NCBI RefSeq assembly: GCF_019097595.1
Contig: NC_080727.1
Location: 5,226,001-5,290,000, forward strand
Reading direction: 5' to 3'
From: Hemibagrus wyckioides
Taxonomy: Eukaryota; Chordata; Actinopteri; Siluriformes; Bagridae
DNA length: 64,000 nt
In this document: one piece after another, positions 33,105 to 45,244 of the stretch
How the letters are laid out: each line of letters starts with the position of its first letter
How positions within the stretch are numbered: the stretch's first letter is position 1
Notes under the pieces: model-generated
Database searches by the model: none
What the model was told of the DNA's origin: nothing
What the model saw: the letters and a program-made list of their open reading frames with translations, nothing else
Program-made: the position numbers and the translations under genes

Positions 33105-33393
33105 TTTCTTCTTCTTCTTTACTTTTGGTTTTTGTTTTTCTTCATCGTTATCATCATCCTCATAATCTTTATCCTCCTCCTCCTCCTCCTATTCCTCCTC
33201 CTCCTCCTCATCTCCTCTGGTTCTTCTTCTTCTTCTTCTTCTTCTTCTTCTTCTTCTTCTTCTACATATTTGGTTTCTCTTCTTCTTCTGCTCTTTTGTT
33301 ATTATTTTTCTTCTTCAAATTTCTCTCTTTTGGTTTTTCTTCTTCTGCCTTCCTCTTCTTCTTATTTGGTTCTTCTTCTTCTTCTTCTTCTAC

Positions 33394-33449
<56 letters not shown>

Positions 33450-33605
33450 CCTTTTCTCCTTTTTATTTCCGGATTTTCTATTACTCCACTTGTTGTTGGC
33501 ATTGTTCTTCTTTATCTACCTTCTCCTCTTTTATTTCCCATTCTTCTTTTTGTTGTTAACAACTCCTTCTTCTTCTTCTTCTTCTTCTTCTTCTTCTTCT
33601 TCCAT
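33105..33605. repeat. Compound (TTC)n/(TCC)n/(ATT)n microsatellite region
   Basis: About 500 bp of trinucleotide tracts: (CTC)n about 33172-33210, (TTC)n about 33222-33262, 33371-33391 and 33562-33602, and (ATT)n about 33396-33447, with short unique pieces between. One strand is almost all pyrimidine. The open frames of 144-184 codons (poly-Leu/Ser/Phe/Ile/Tyr) are translations of the repeat. Confidence 0.95.
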
Positions 33606-35330
33606 ACAGTACTTGTACACATCACACATTAATCGTTCTCTTGTGTTAAAGACTTAATTAACACTTAATATCGAGCCAATTAGCACGGCTCCTCTCACCG
33701 TTGGATGTTAGATGTTATCTCTGCTGTATTTTCATGATTGCTATAAAGAACTACTTTCACTGTTAACTCCTAAAAACAAACTAGCAAGAGTTTATGTTGT
33801 CTCTTGCCATTTTTTTTTTAACAGCTGATTAATGCAAACGCTGGACTCAAACTCCCAGAATGCAGTGTGTAGCCATTTCATTGTATTGATTGTCTTTGGG
33901 GACACAGGAGCATGAAGACAGGCTTGGTCAATGTCACAGATGTGAGAGATCTGAACATTTACTTTGCATTTACTTCTGAACCTAATCAGAAGGATAGTGA
34001 CTGGGATCATGGGAATGCAGGTGGCTTCTGGGATTGGGAATTCAGGGCGGCCATGTTTCTAGGCCATAGTGTGACATAAAAATGTAATTCTAGATTTTTT
34101 AAAAAATTGTGTTTGGTCAAATGACCTTGCACTTATTTCACAGATCACATTTCTGGAGACATGACAGAGGTTTGATATTTTAAAAAAGAAGTCATTCACA
34201 TGCTCATATTGCAGGCTCCATTTTAGTGCTAGAAATAGCTCCAAATAAATTGGTTTATAACACACACACACACACACAAAATAAAAATTACACCAAAATA
34301 AATTTCCTTGGATGGACTTTGGGATGCTAATGGAATCATTGCTCAAAACACACATGGGTTGTGTTCCACAGAGGGAAAGAGAGAGTCCTGGAAATGTTTG
34401 ATAAGACTCTATAATAATAATGACAACAGTTTTCAGGAGCTGGTTAATTGAGACTCTTGGAGTAATTGCTTCTCATCCCGCGGGCTGACGCCGTCGTTAA
34501 TGCCGAGGACTGTCAAACTGACAAACAACGAGTTGCGCAATATGGATTTTTTTTGTGTGTGTGTGTGTTTTTGTGTTAATAACCATTATCAGAGCATGGC
34601 CACGGGAAACTGTCAAGATGGCGTCAGTGATAAAAATGTTAACATGTGACAAAAAACACCTGGCTGTGAGAGTGACATTTCTATTTGCGAGCGCATCGGT
34701 AAGACTTTCATGAAGCGCTGTTAAGCTCTGCCTGAAGGAAAGGAATATTGATTAATGTGAAGAAAAAAATGGGTTTCTTATAAGTTTTACTCCTTCTTCA
34801 TGTCCTCAGCTGTATACCATGCACTTTACAAGCTTAGCTATTCATCATGATGCAGACAGCCACATCGAGTGGATAAAAACATAAATAATAATAAAAAAAA
34901 AGAACAATGGACCTTAAATTGACCTGTGAAGACATCCAAGGGTTTAAATTAAAGTTACAGTGAAACTATACAACATGTAGGTTTATTCTCATGCCATAAT
35001 TAGGCCAGGTATGAAAGGACAAGGTCCGCTTGATCAGAAGATGAGGAACCTGACAGCACTGTCATGAAGAGCGTCTGATGGAATGCTGGAGACATTTCTT
35101 CCTCGTCTCCCCAGACACCAGGTGTTGTCGAGGTGATCTAGAGAATGCAAATAGGCCCCAACAACTGCTTCAGATGTAAGCCTTCTTCATTTGTCATAGA
35201 ATATGTTCATTACCCACTGCTCTGGTCCTAAAATTAGTGTCAGAACAAAACATCCTTGCTGGGTGATGAATTTATTTGCCGCACGCGTTGCCGGAGCTTT
35301 TCAGTTCCGAACGTGATGACGCCTTCTTCT
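33606..35330. other. Unique sequence, includes a candidate conserved block
   Basis: (AC)n at 34260-34279 and (GT)n at 34554-34568. The part 34440-34760 is non-repetitive with TTAATTGAG, GGAGTAATTGCTT and several CG dinucleotides and resembles vertebrate regulatory sequence in texture. No gene or splice-flanked exon is supported. Confidence 0.3.
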
Positions 35331-35375
35331 CTTCCTCCTCCTCCTCTTCCTTTTTCTCCTCCTTCTCCTCACGTG
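35331..35375. repeat. CT-rich (CTC)n tract
   Basis: Impure CTC/TTC tract with pyrimidines on the plus strand. Confidence 0.85.
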
Positions 35376-35805
35376 CCTCCTGCATGTCCTTCACATCTCT
35401 CTGGCTTCGTTCTTTTTCTTCGTAGAAATATTAGTCAACAAGTCAGACGCCGAAGCCCCGACCGTGCGGCAAAGGACGCCACCCTCCAGATGGTGTGTTA
35501 ATTTTTGTGCTCAATATCAAGGTGTTTCATCTCATAATACAAGGAGGAATATCCGGCTTTAAGCGAAGCGTCGCTCTAACCTTGCTGGTTAATAAATGAA
35601 TAACAAGTGCGATGTCATGTTTCTCCAATGTTTCAAAGACAGTCGAAGATAATGTGCCACTTTAGTTTGCATATTAAAAGGAATTCTGAGGTGGATGAAC
35701 TACGATATCATGCAAAAGAGCAAATGAAAGAATTAAATGGAATACAATATGGTGAAAAATGATCACAGATGGAGTGGCATGACGTGAAACTATCCCAAAG
35801 TTCTC

Positions 35806-35806
<1 letters not shown>
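35376..35806. other. Unique sequence, no gene seen
   Basis: No repeat family or coding frame recognised. Confidence 0.3.

Positions 35807-35868
<62 letters not shown>
35807..35868. repeat. (AAT)n microsatellite
   Basis: About twenty AAT units. Confidence 0.97.
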
Positions 35869-35869
<1 letters not shown>

Positions 35870-36974
35870 TTTTATGGTTTATGGGTTTTTTTCTCACACC
35901 CAGATTTTTTGTAAACATCCAAATGAAAAGTTGCTTCCTGTTATCACTTACCTTATGTCAGCTATAAACACTTGTTTCCTCGTCAGCTTTTGAAATTTGT
36001 TCTGCTGATTTGTTGAGAAACAGAATCACACAAAAAGTACAATTATTGCCTGATTATTGCACTGAGACTGGAGACTCCTTCCAAAAATATGCATCTCCAT
36101 ATGGAATAATTCACAATATAACACTATTATGTTTATGTTTATGGTAAACATTTGTTTACAATGAGGCTTAAATTGTTTGCCATGCCCACTAAACAAGATC
36201 CTGTGAATTAGTCATTACTATAGGATGCTATGATAAGCACAAGAACAAAAAAAGAACTAATTTGAGAGATTTTTGATTAGAGATTTATAATACGATATAG
36301 ATATAATATATTATAATATAGTTTTTCTGTGTTTCTGAGTAAATGCCCTTTACATAAACTAAGGCGAATGTTCCAGACTGACTGAAGGACTGAAGTTTAC
36401 AGTGCAGTAAGAAAATAGAGGACGTTAAGCACACAGCTCCTCCTGCCAATCATGTCTCATCCTCCAACACACCGAGGCATCCAGACAGACATCCAGACTG
36501 ACTCATAGCAGCCAATTCTCTAACGATTTTTATGACCTCTGTGGGCCCATTACAGTCTGCTTCCCACACCAACACCTGTTCAACAGCAACACTAATCAGT
36601 GCGTCCAAAGGAAACATCCCTACAACTCCCACCAGTGATCAACTCTCAGCAACAATCCATCTGTGTGCACATTACAGCCTGGTGGACAGCCAGTGATGAT
36701 GGAAAGTACGCAGTTACAGCATGTAATGGTAGCAGAGAGTGATTACAATGTATATTCATATACCTGATCAGTGTTATAAATCATGATCATAATTAATGTA
36801 TAGAATATTAGGGAGCATGCGGGTACATGATAATAATTCATAATTTTATCATGTGACAATACACAAATAAAAATAAATTAATAATATAAAATAAAAATCA
36901 ATCAATCATCATACTCTTATTCTTCTACAAGATAGATCAATGAATAAATAATATGCTTTTTCTTTTCCTTCTTC

Positions 36975-36975
<1 letters not shown>
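35869..36975. other. Unique and old-repeat sequence
   Basis: AGACTGGAGACTCCTTCCAA at 36066 and GCTATAAACACTTGTTTCCT at 35960 are shared with the dispersed repeat described for 43.8-44.2 kb. The 60-codon minus frame at 36450-36632 is not recognised. Confidence 0.4.
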
Positions 36976-37021
<46 letters not shown>

Positions 37022-37049
37022 TGTAATTATAATAATTATAATAATAATA

Positions 37050-37105
<56 letters not shown>
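36976..37105. repeat. (AAT)n facing (ATT)n: long simple-repeat hairpin
   Basis: An AAT tract (36976-37021) is followed by about 20 bp and then an ATT tract (about 37049-37105), so the two can pair as a hairpin over about 45 bp. Such tracts are prone to length change and to assembly error. Confidence 0.93.
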
Positions 37106-37191
37106 GATTATCTTCTTCTTCTTATTTAAGGTAAATAAATAATTTTAAAACATAATATTTCTTCTTCTTTTTAATAATAATGATGAGTAAA

Positions 37192-37199
37192 TAAATGTA

Positions 37200-37258
<59 letters not shown>

Positions 37259-37260
37259 AT
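37192..37260. repeat. (AAAT)n microsatellite
   Basis: About seventeen AAAT units. Confidence 0.97.
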
Positions 37261-37649
37261 CATGTCCTGAACTGTTTTAGTCCTCTCACTACTTAGGCTA
37301 TCTATTAATGATAAAATGACAAATAATAAAACTTCAGTCACACACAGTTTCACCTCAGTGTCACGGTTTCCATGATAACAAACACAATGTGCTGGTGTTT
37401 GTTTCAGTTTCTGTTCCACCCCTGTCCTCTCATCAGTTTGTTACCTGACTGTGTTCACCTGTTCCATGTTAGTCCTTGATTATTTCATATATTAAGTATT
37501 TATAAATTCATATTATGCATTTTGGACAGAGCCTTGATTAACTCATTTTTTGCTCATGTTAAAAGATTATGGTGCATTCTTGTTTGATGTTGCCTGATAA
37601 TGTTATGTCCCATGTATTAGCCTCGCTTGCATATTCTTAGTATTCTCAC

Positions 37650-37820
37650 TTACATTTATGGAATTTGGCAGACGCCGTTATCCAGAGCAACTTACATTAT
37701 CTCATTTATACAACTGAGGTTTAAGGGCCTTGCTCAAAGGCCCAGCAGTAGCAGCTTGGTGTTCCTGAGATTTGAACTCCTAACCCAATACCTGAACCAT
37801 TGAGCTACCACTTCTACCAT
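37650..37820 (-). mobile_element. tRNA-derived SINE, family I (full length)
   Basis: The reversed SINE is complete: TTACATTTATGGAATTTGGC, AGACGCCGTTATCCAGAGCA, ACTGAGGTTTAAGGGCCTTG, CAGCAGTAGCAGCTTGGTGT, GAGATTTGAACTCCTAACCC (B-box complement) and CATTGAGCTACCACTTC (A-box complement). It lies inside an LTR-like repeat, so it inserted later. Confidence 0.92.
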
Positions 37821-38099
37821 AATCTTCTCTCATACTGGTGCACATCATAGCTCTCAGCTATAGGTCACCTTATGGCTACTTACATATTGTTATGTTTGTA
37901 TATCCTGCCACATTTATTTTGGCTTATCTCCATATCCCCAATGATGCCTTATCATTGGTTTCCTCCCATATTATGATTAATTTCACTTCATTTTAGTTTG
38001 CCTCTTGATTAGTTTCTGTATTTAAGACCTTGTAGTTCTATGTTTATGGTGAATATATGCTTCTTGTTATTCTGCTATAGCCTTCATGGACATGGCCAC

Positions 38100-38212
38100 A
38101 TTGATTCCTCTTGAATTCCTGCAATTGTGTCCTTCCTCTTGACACATATTACACCTCCAACTACTTACATATTCAATAATCAGTGTCATGATCATAGTTC
38201 TTGATCATTAAT
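38100..38212 (+). repeat. Direct repeat, copy 1 (partner at 39.8 kb)
   Basis: From CTGCAATTGTGTCCTTCCTC through ATTCAATAATCAGTGTCATG to CATGATCATAGTTCTTGAT the sequence is nearly identical to 39827-39912, with only a few differences over about 85 bp. Weaker similarity extends leftward. It forms the end of the LTR-like repeat at 37.4-38.2 kb. Confidence 0.85.
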
Positions 38213-38225
38213 CAGTAATCTTATA

Positions 38226-38736
38226 TTAGTATTTAAGCTCCAGCGATATTTTTTCCCCTTCAGATTTGACGGATGGTCCTTAGAAGAAATCCTATTGGCT
38301 GGAATCTTCATCCTGCGTACTTAATCTAAAATATTTTTTCAGTAATGGGAGGATGAAATTACAAGGGCATACAACCAGTACCGTAGCTGATTGTAAGCGT
38401 AATTAATGCAAAGATGATCACCGTGTAAAGGAGCGCAAATGAACACATTATTAACTATCGTAATCTTTCCTCTGTCACAGTTTAGGAAGAGATCCTTGGC
38501 AGTCTCACCAGGCAATTCGAATAGGATAAAACATTTTTGGACAGCTACCCAACCATTAAGTGAGATCCATTTCAATGCTCACTGGAGCATGTGGACAAAT
38601 AGATCTATATAATGGTCAGGCCTAAAGTAAAAAAGAAAGCCTCTGCTGCAGGCCTGAGTTATTGCATTATAGCTCCGCGGCATTGTGATTTTACGCTCAG
38701 CCATGGTGCACATAAAGATCAGGCCACAAAGAGAGA

Positions 38737-38775
<39 letters not shown>

Positions 38776-39714
38776 CAGTTTTCCATTCCTACAATTCCAC
38801 GTCTAAACTGGGCACAGTGCTGCTTTAGTTCAGCCTGAGGGGCCATTCAGTGGCAGGTGAAACACCTCAATGACTTCTTTCACACCTTTGGCGTTGCTGT
38901 CACAGTGTGAATACCAGACCCGCTCGAGCATTTCCACAAGACCTTATCTGGATAGCACAATGCATGCAGTACATGGATGTCTGGATGCCTTTGTCCCTCC
39001 ATCTGGAATCCCGGTGAATGGTTTTTCTTATAATCAGTTGCACAAGAGATAGACTTTATCTAGTTCAGAGGTTTCACAAGTTGGAATGGGAGCCATCCCA
39101 CATGTCAGATCTAATACCATCCATCAAACACAACAAATTTCATTCATTTCTCTAATTTCTAAGTTCTCTGAAACTAAAGTGTACAAAGAAACTTTACTGA
39201 CTGCTAAGTCATTTAAACAGACTCCGACTCAGAGAAATGTTTCCTCTTTATATGTTGAATCAGTGTTCTGCCATGATCACACACTGATATTAATATTGCT
39301 GTTTCAAACTTTCACTAGCTCACTAAAAGTCATTTTACTGTACATACAAGTTACATAACCATGGCCATTGTTTGAGTACGCTATTTGAACAAACAATTTT
39401 TCACATTTTATGAATATTCAACGCAGTATCCATAGTGAAAAAAAACTCAACTGAAGGAGGGGAGGTGCATAAAACGCCTCTGAATAAGAGGAACTCATAT
39501 TAAATAAATAATATTTCTTCTTCTTAATAATAGTAATAACGACAATAATCACATCCTGGAATTTTTCAGTTCTCTTTCTCCTTATCAGTTAAAAAAGTAT
39601 TTTTTTCCATTTCCGTTTTCATTTCACGTAAAAACTTTCCCCGCAATAATGACATAAACCTTGACTTCAATTTCTAATTATTTGACATAAAAGTCAACTC
39701 GAAAGCTGCAAACA
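38226..39714. other. Unique sequence between the direct repeats
   Basis: Contains a (GA)n tract at 38730-38772 and otherwise non-repetitive DNA with small unsupported frames (60-90 codons). It shows no gag/pol similarity, which argues against the flanking direct repeats being LTRs of one element. Confidence 0.4.
38730..38772. repeat. (GA)n microsatellite
   Basis: About twenty GA units. Confidence 0.96.
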
Positions 39715-39799
39715 TTTACTAATCGGTTCTAGGTTCTTTATTTGTTTTCAGTTTGCCTTGATTTTTGTTATTCTGTTTGTTATTATACAGTATATAGCA

Positions 39800-39920
39800 T
39801 TCAAGGTCACAGCATCTTGAATCCATGCAATTGTGTCCTTACTCTTGACAGATATTACAACTCCAACTACTTACATATTCAATAATCAGTGTCATGATCA
39901 TAGTTCTTGATGGTTAATCA
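39800..39920 (+). repeat. Direct repeat, copy 2 (partner at 38.1 kb)
   Basis: Same orientation as copy 1, about 1.7 kb downstream. Left of it, GTTATTCTG…TATAGC.TTCA…GG.CA.A is shared more loosely. Confidence 0.85.
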
Positions 39921-40074
39921 TATCTGTATCGCTACATGTATATGGCTAGTGCTCTAAATGTTTATATCCTTATCTGTAATCAGAGGGTGTGGCCTAAACC
40001 AGTCATTTTTTGCCCACTTGAACAATTCCTTCTCCTCCTCCTCCTATTACTAATATTGTATTATAGGGTTATTA

Positions 40075-40420
40075 TTTATTTGTACATACCAACACTCTAT
40101 GGCCATTACAAACTCATGATCATTAATATTGAGTTGTTCCCCACTTTTCCGCTAGTACAGCCTCCTCTCTTCTGGGAAGACTTCCCACTCAATTTTAGAA
40201 TGGAGAGTTGAGTGTTTGTGTCCATTCAGCCACAAGAGATCAAGAAATTGGGAAGATGTCAGGTGAGCCATTATTCCTGTCCATCCCAAAGGTGTTCAGC
40301 AGAGTTAAGCTCAGGGAGCTGTGCAGGACACTCGAGTTCTTCCACTTCGCCCCTGACAAACCATGTCTTCATGGATCTCAATTAGTTCCAGTGACAGGAA
40401 ACCTTCTAAATAATTGTGTG
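40075..40420 (+). mobile_element. 5' part of a long-TIR fish DNA element
   Basis: Ordered words ACACTCTATGGCCATTACAA, TACAGCCTCCTCTCTTCTGG, GAAGACTTCCCACTCAATTT, CATCCCAAAGGTGTTCAGCA, ACTCGAGTTCTTCCACTTCG and ACAAACCATGTCTTCATGGA match the 5' half of the family at 60.1 kb. The 3' half is missing. Confidence 0.8.
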
Positions 40421-40479
40421 CCTACACATGTGATCATCAGGTTTCCACATACTTATAAATAAAGTAGAAGTTTCCACCA

Positions 40480-40643
40480 GTTAAGGCTCTGGGTTACTGA
40501 TCAGGAGGTCAGGGTTCAAGCCCCAGCGCTTTAACCCTCTCTGCTCCTGTATCATGGTTGACCCTGTGCTCTGACCCCAACTTCCTAACAAGCTCACATA
40601 TATGAAGAAAAGAATTTCACTGTGTTGTAATGTACATGTCACA
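40480..40643 (+). mobile_element. tRNA-related SINE, family II
   Basis: GTTAAGGCTCTGGGTTACTG (A-box side), GGTCAGGGTTCAAGCCCCAG (B box), CTCTCTGCTCCTGTATCATG, CTGACCCCAACTTCCTAACA and AAAAGAATTTCACTGTGTTG. This is an almost complete copy in plus orientation, matching the reversed copy at 21.7 kb. Confidence 0.88.
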
Positions 40644-40992
40644 AATATTTAATGTAGTCTTTCAATCTGACCCCTGACATGAGCTCAGCTGAAAGTAAAA
40701 ACGTTTTGCTTATTTATTTTTTTTGTTATAAATGCACACAAACAGTATACCTCCTCTTCCTTTCTATATTTATATTTGTTCAATGTTTTCAGATATTTCA
40801 TATTTTTCCTAATACAAACCCGGATGTATAAATGTGCAGAAATATTTGCATTTTAATTATTTTAATATTTGCTTAGAATTAATTTCAGCTCAAATATATT
40901 TGAATAACAATGGACATTGGGGCAAATATTTTTTCCAAAATTCAGAATACAAAATGAAGAATAAAAAATAAAATTTAAATTTATATTTATTC

Positions 40993-41310
40993 ATAGTGAG
41001 CAAGCTAGAGGCTCACGGGCGGTGAGGAAAAACTCCCTGAGACGCTCTTGACCTTAAGAGACTCAAAAGGGAATCTGGATATTGTAATTATAATAGTGTC
41101 CTTTTTATAACTGTACATTATACTGTATAGTCAAGTGCAATTGTGTAACTAGGAGCTTTTGGGCATCTTATGAGTATGAGCACTGTCGTAAATTCTGAAT
41201 GAATTAATTAATTAAGCTTAACATTTTTTGCTCTATATTTCTTTTGTAAAGTTGCTTTGAGACAAACAAAATTGAGTTGTATAGCGCTTTTATCGATTAT
41301 AGCAGCTTCA
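40993..41310 (-). repeat. Dispersed teleost repeat, middle part and a rearranged tail
   Basis: GAGCAAGCTAGAGGCTCACG, GGTGAGGAAAAACTCCCTGA and TTAAGAGACTCAAAAGGGAA belong to the family seen at 8.3 and 13.4 kb. At 41250-41310, AAAGTTGCTTTGAGACAA is followed by TTGAGTTGTATAGCGCTTTT, which joins the end of one copy to the start of another. Confidence 0.7.
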
Positions 41311-44300
41311 CATAGCACAAAAGTTAATATTAGACTTATATTTAAATTTATTTGTATTAACCCCCTAAATGAGTAAGCCATGAGTAAGAACCTCCTACCA
41401 CACTGATTTCTAAAGAGGAAGATTTCTAAAGGGAATTAGACAGCAATCATTACTCTGCTCTGGATGACAGACGTTATATAGATTATAATTGTTCCTCTTT
41501 TTTTTTTCTATCTTTTTATTTTGAAGGAGGGGGAGACAGGGTTGTTGACACCAGGTCATTTCTTTTAGGCATCTTCAACCCCGCTTTATTGTTTCCCCAG
41601 GTCACGAGGGCCGACACATATCACAGCTATTATTCTGCTCTAACAAATGGCTCCCTGCTTCTTTGATGTATAGCTCCCTGTTTGAGTCACTCCCATAATG
41701 CCAGTGACAGATTTTTTATCCCTTATTTTTTATCCTTAGATGATAAATCTCCCTGCATTTATTTTGTCGCTGCATCCTTTTAAATCACAATATTATGTGA
41801 AGATGTGATTGATAATCACAGTTTCGACAAAGAATCATCATAAAGGGCGGCGTAAACACGTCACGTGCGCTACTCGGGTGACGTCTGAAATAACGCCTGA
41901 TGTCAGTGTCGGTGGTGGAGGTAGGTATGGGTACTGTGTAGATTGTGAGATGGAGGGTTCTATGAGCAAACATGCTATAATGAATTGTTATAAATAAGTA
42001 ATCAATTATACATGTAAAATGAATTGGTTATAATTATCTCATTTATTTAGTCCCTAGACGAAGTTATCACAGATTTCGTGACATCATTACAACATTCATA
42101 AAGGCAAAACTGTCTCTGATTCACCAAATGACATCTGTGTTTATACTTATAACAGTTCAAAAGAAGAATCCTCTGCGTTCACTTTCGACAATTCAAGTAT
42201 TTTCTGCACAATAAATACATTTTGTTAAATTTCGTAAAAGAAACACAGCGAAATCGAACAATTTTTGTGACAAAACAAACAAACAAACAAACAAAACTAA
42301 AACAAAAGGGAGTGATTTATTTATTTATAAGTTTATAAGACATCATTGTTTGTTGCATTAATTACAATGAATTTAAAAAGTGTTAGCATCATGCAACAGT
42401 GTTTATAACACCAGTACCACAGAATCACCAGGTTTATAAGCTTTTCATGACATAAGCCATTGTAAAGGCATTGTGTATTGAAATTTCCTAATAGAAATAA
42501 ATATTCAAATAATAATTAATAATATGTAAGAATTAAATAACAATGAAATAAGCAAAATAAAAATCTACAATAAAAACATTAATAAATAATTAATAATATT
42601 AACAAGGAGTTCTGGAATCTTGTTTTGATGATTTCTAGATTTAAAAATAAATGGATATTTATTAAACAAATAAACAGTAATTTTTCGGAAAAGTGAAAAT
42701 AAATCTAAATCTAGATAAATCTATTATTATTTCCTGATAATCTGTCTAATATAAATAGTTAAATAACAAATAAATAAACAATGAATTGATTACAAATTTT
42801 TATTTATTAGTAAAATTATTTTAAAAAATGAGAGCGTAATTATATGCATATAATGTACAATTTATGTTAACAATTCATAATACATTGTAAAAAAAATATT
42901 AATAAATAAACGTATATATTAAAATTTTAATGTTTAAACCTGTGTGTGATAAAACCTTCATAGAAAGTGTTACTGAAATTTGGATTTGTCAAACAAAATG
43001 TTTCATTCATTAAAAAAAAGAGAGTTTTTCCTCTGGCAAGGATTTCAGTTGTGACTAAATTTGTCAGCTGAAGGGACATTTGGTCTTTAATGAGCTTCTC
43101 GTGCTGAAGTTGGAAGCAGGGATTTTGTCCTGACTACATCTGCCATTCAGTGAAGTGTTTTTTTATCTGAGCTTTTCATAAGAATCAGTTCTACCGCGTG
43201 GCGTGTTGCTCGGCTAACACGCCAGGGCAAACATTTTGAATCCTGCTCTACACGTGCCAGGCTCGGGCCTCACTAAGGAGGCACTCAGGCGAGTTTGTTT
43301 AGCTCCCTGCGGCTAGCTTTGAGCTCATTATTGAAAGCCCAAAATCGTACCCCGACTGGTGAATTATTTATGCAGCCTGCCGCATGGTCAAGGGCTCTTG
43401 TGCTTTGCCATGTGTGCAGGATTTTAATTAAACAGTGCCAGTCACCCTTACACGGGCCTCTATGACAGACAGGGGGATCTACTGAAATGTTACACACATA
43501 TTCACGATGGACAAAAGGTGTGTCATGTGATCACAACGAATCCCAAAGATGTATTTTTAAGAATACATATTACAAAATGAAATCGAAATATTAAACCTTC
43601 CAAGCATTCTAAGGAATGAAGCATCTATGACAGTAAAATAATCAACACGATGATGGCATGCCGATGTTAAGCCGATTAGCATCTTATAATTTCCTGTAGC
43701 ACTGTATAAAACGCAGCTACTTGCCACTGGTTACGTTTTTAATGATGTTGTACTTTTTTTAGATATGTGTTTTTATTTTTGATGCTGTTTAATAGCAACA
43801 AGACAAGTTAGCGCTTATGTTATAGCAGCTATAAACAATCCTTCCTCCACTGATCTTTTTTCTTTCTCTCTGAATTAATAATCACATTAAAAACAGAAAA
43901 CACAGAAGACTTAAAGAAGGCAGAAAACTTGACACTTGAGATAGATTTCATTATTGATAATTTTTTTTTTTTTACAGAAATCCCTGTGAGTTGCTATGGA
44001 AACAATAACCTATTAGACTATACATATTATATAACCATTTCAAGTTCAGCTAGAACTATGAGCTCTGAGCTGCAGTTTTAAAATATTAATCAAATATATC
44101 AGTCAATCTTCCGGCCAATCAGATGTTGCCTTCTTGGAAGGAGTCTCCAGTTTCAGCATTTTGAACAGTCAGAAGCAAATCTATAACTTTTTACCACAGA
44201 AAAGTTGTTTTTCTTTGAATATTCTTAGTAAACTGGATTATTTATTGTATTATTAAGTTTATGGAACAACAATATACCTTGTTTCCCAACTTTAAATGTA

Positions 44301-44984
44301 AAGACAAAGAATATGACCTATCATTCTTCCTTTCATACACAACTGCATGTGCTCTGATATTAAACCGCATTTAAACCACTTCAGGATGTTCAGTTATTGA
44401 AAAATAATGAACTTCAAAATGCTAACAGGAACCGCTGATTAATTTTGATTATTTTCTATCATTTTTATAATGTAATTTAAAGAATAGCTTAACAGCTTAA
44501 CCAGAACAATACAATACAGTATTTTTTCCTAATCTCTAATGACTTAGTTAATAAATTCTCCTCTTATAGACTCCATTCACAAACGATATGATTTCCTCTC
44601 AGCGCACATCATTTGGTCTAGAATATTCTCCGATGATAAAAGATGTTTAGTATTAGCTCTGAGATTTGATTGCCGCTGGATCCTCTCATTAGGCAGGAAA
44701 AACAAGCATGTACGAAATATATAAATAAATGCAAAAAGGGAAAAAAAAGCGCAACAAGTCATTAAATATTTATTCTGGCAGTAATTGGCAAACATCTGAT
44801 GGAACAGCGTGAGGTCTCGCTCTTGAGTGCTAAACTCTCAGCTCATAGATGTTTTAAAGCTCTGTGAGTGTTTTGCCAATAATGGGCAATAGACGACTCA
44901 GGCGATTGCAGATGCTGTTTTAGCCGTGAAACCGACACAGACACGGAGGGGACGGAAAGAACAGGAGGCCTTAACTCGTACGTT
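41311..44984. other. Long AT-rich stretch with candidate conserved blocks and one old repeat
   Basis: 41.3-43.1 kb is AT-rich with an (AAAC)n at about 42273-42297. 41815-41945 contains an ACGTCACGTGCGC stretch and GGGTGACGTC (CRE/E-box-like words). 43190-43480 and 44560-44930 are balanced and non-repetitive. 43790-44160 has the old dispersed repeat (TATAGCAGCTATAAACAATC, GTTGCTATGGAAACAATAAC, GGAAGGAGTCTCCAG). No gene seen. Confidence 0.4.
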
Positions 44985-44989
44985 TACCC

Positions 44990-45150
44990 ATATTTACAAT
45001 TACATCTCTGGCATTTGGCAGACGCTGTTATCCAGAGCAACGTACAAAAGTGCTTTGAAGAATACTTTTAACACTGGTTCAATAAATCACACACTTAGGA
45101 TACCATCAGCCTAAAAACTGTGAGAATAAGACCTAGTTTAATTGTTTCAG
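44990..45150 (+). repeat. Dispersed repeat fragment (GGCATTTGGCAGACGC)
   Basis: CTGGCATTTGGCAGACGCTG, TCCAGAGCAACGTACAAAAG, TGCTTTGAAG, ACACTGGTTCAATAAATCAC and TAGGATACCATCAGCCTAAA resemble a fish repeat that shares only its first 30 bases with the SINE I tail. The class is unknown to me. Confidence 0.55.
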
Positions 45151-45244
45151 GAAATATATATATTGTGGAAATTTCCCCACTGTGGAAATTTCCCCACTTA
45201 TATATCATGAAGTGATTGCTCTATATACATACAGTACATACATG

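Larger units (their letters stand above)
37360..38220 (+). mobile_element. LTR-like repeat split by a SINE
   Basis: Starts at TGTCACGGTTTCCATGATAA and includes TTCACCTGTTCCATGTTAGT, GTATTTATAAATTC and, after the SINE at 37650-37820, GTATTTAAGACCTTGTAGTT. A terminal part CCTGCAATTGTGTCCTTCCT is repeated at 39.8 kb. TG start, T-rich body and TATTTAAG-like boxes resemble fish LTRs, but target duplication and internal coding region were not found, so the class is uncertain. Confidence 0.4.

Noticed and set aside
33078..33632. 184- and 144-codon open frames
   Set aside because: Low-complexity translation of TTC, TCC and ATT repeats.
38226..39800. Interpretation of the 38.1/39.8 kb direct repeat as a full LTR retrotransposon
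   Set aside because: The sequence between lacks gag, protease, RT or integrase similarity, a primer-binding site and a polypurine tract.
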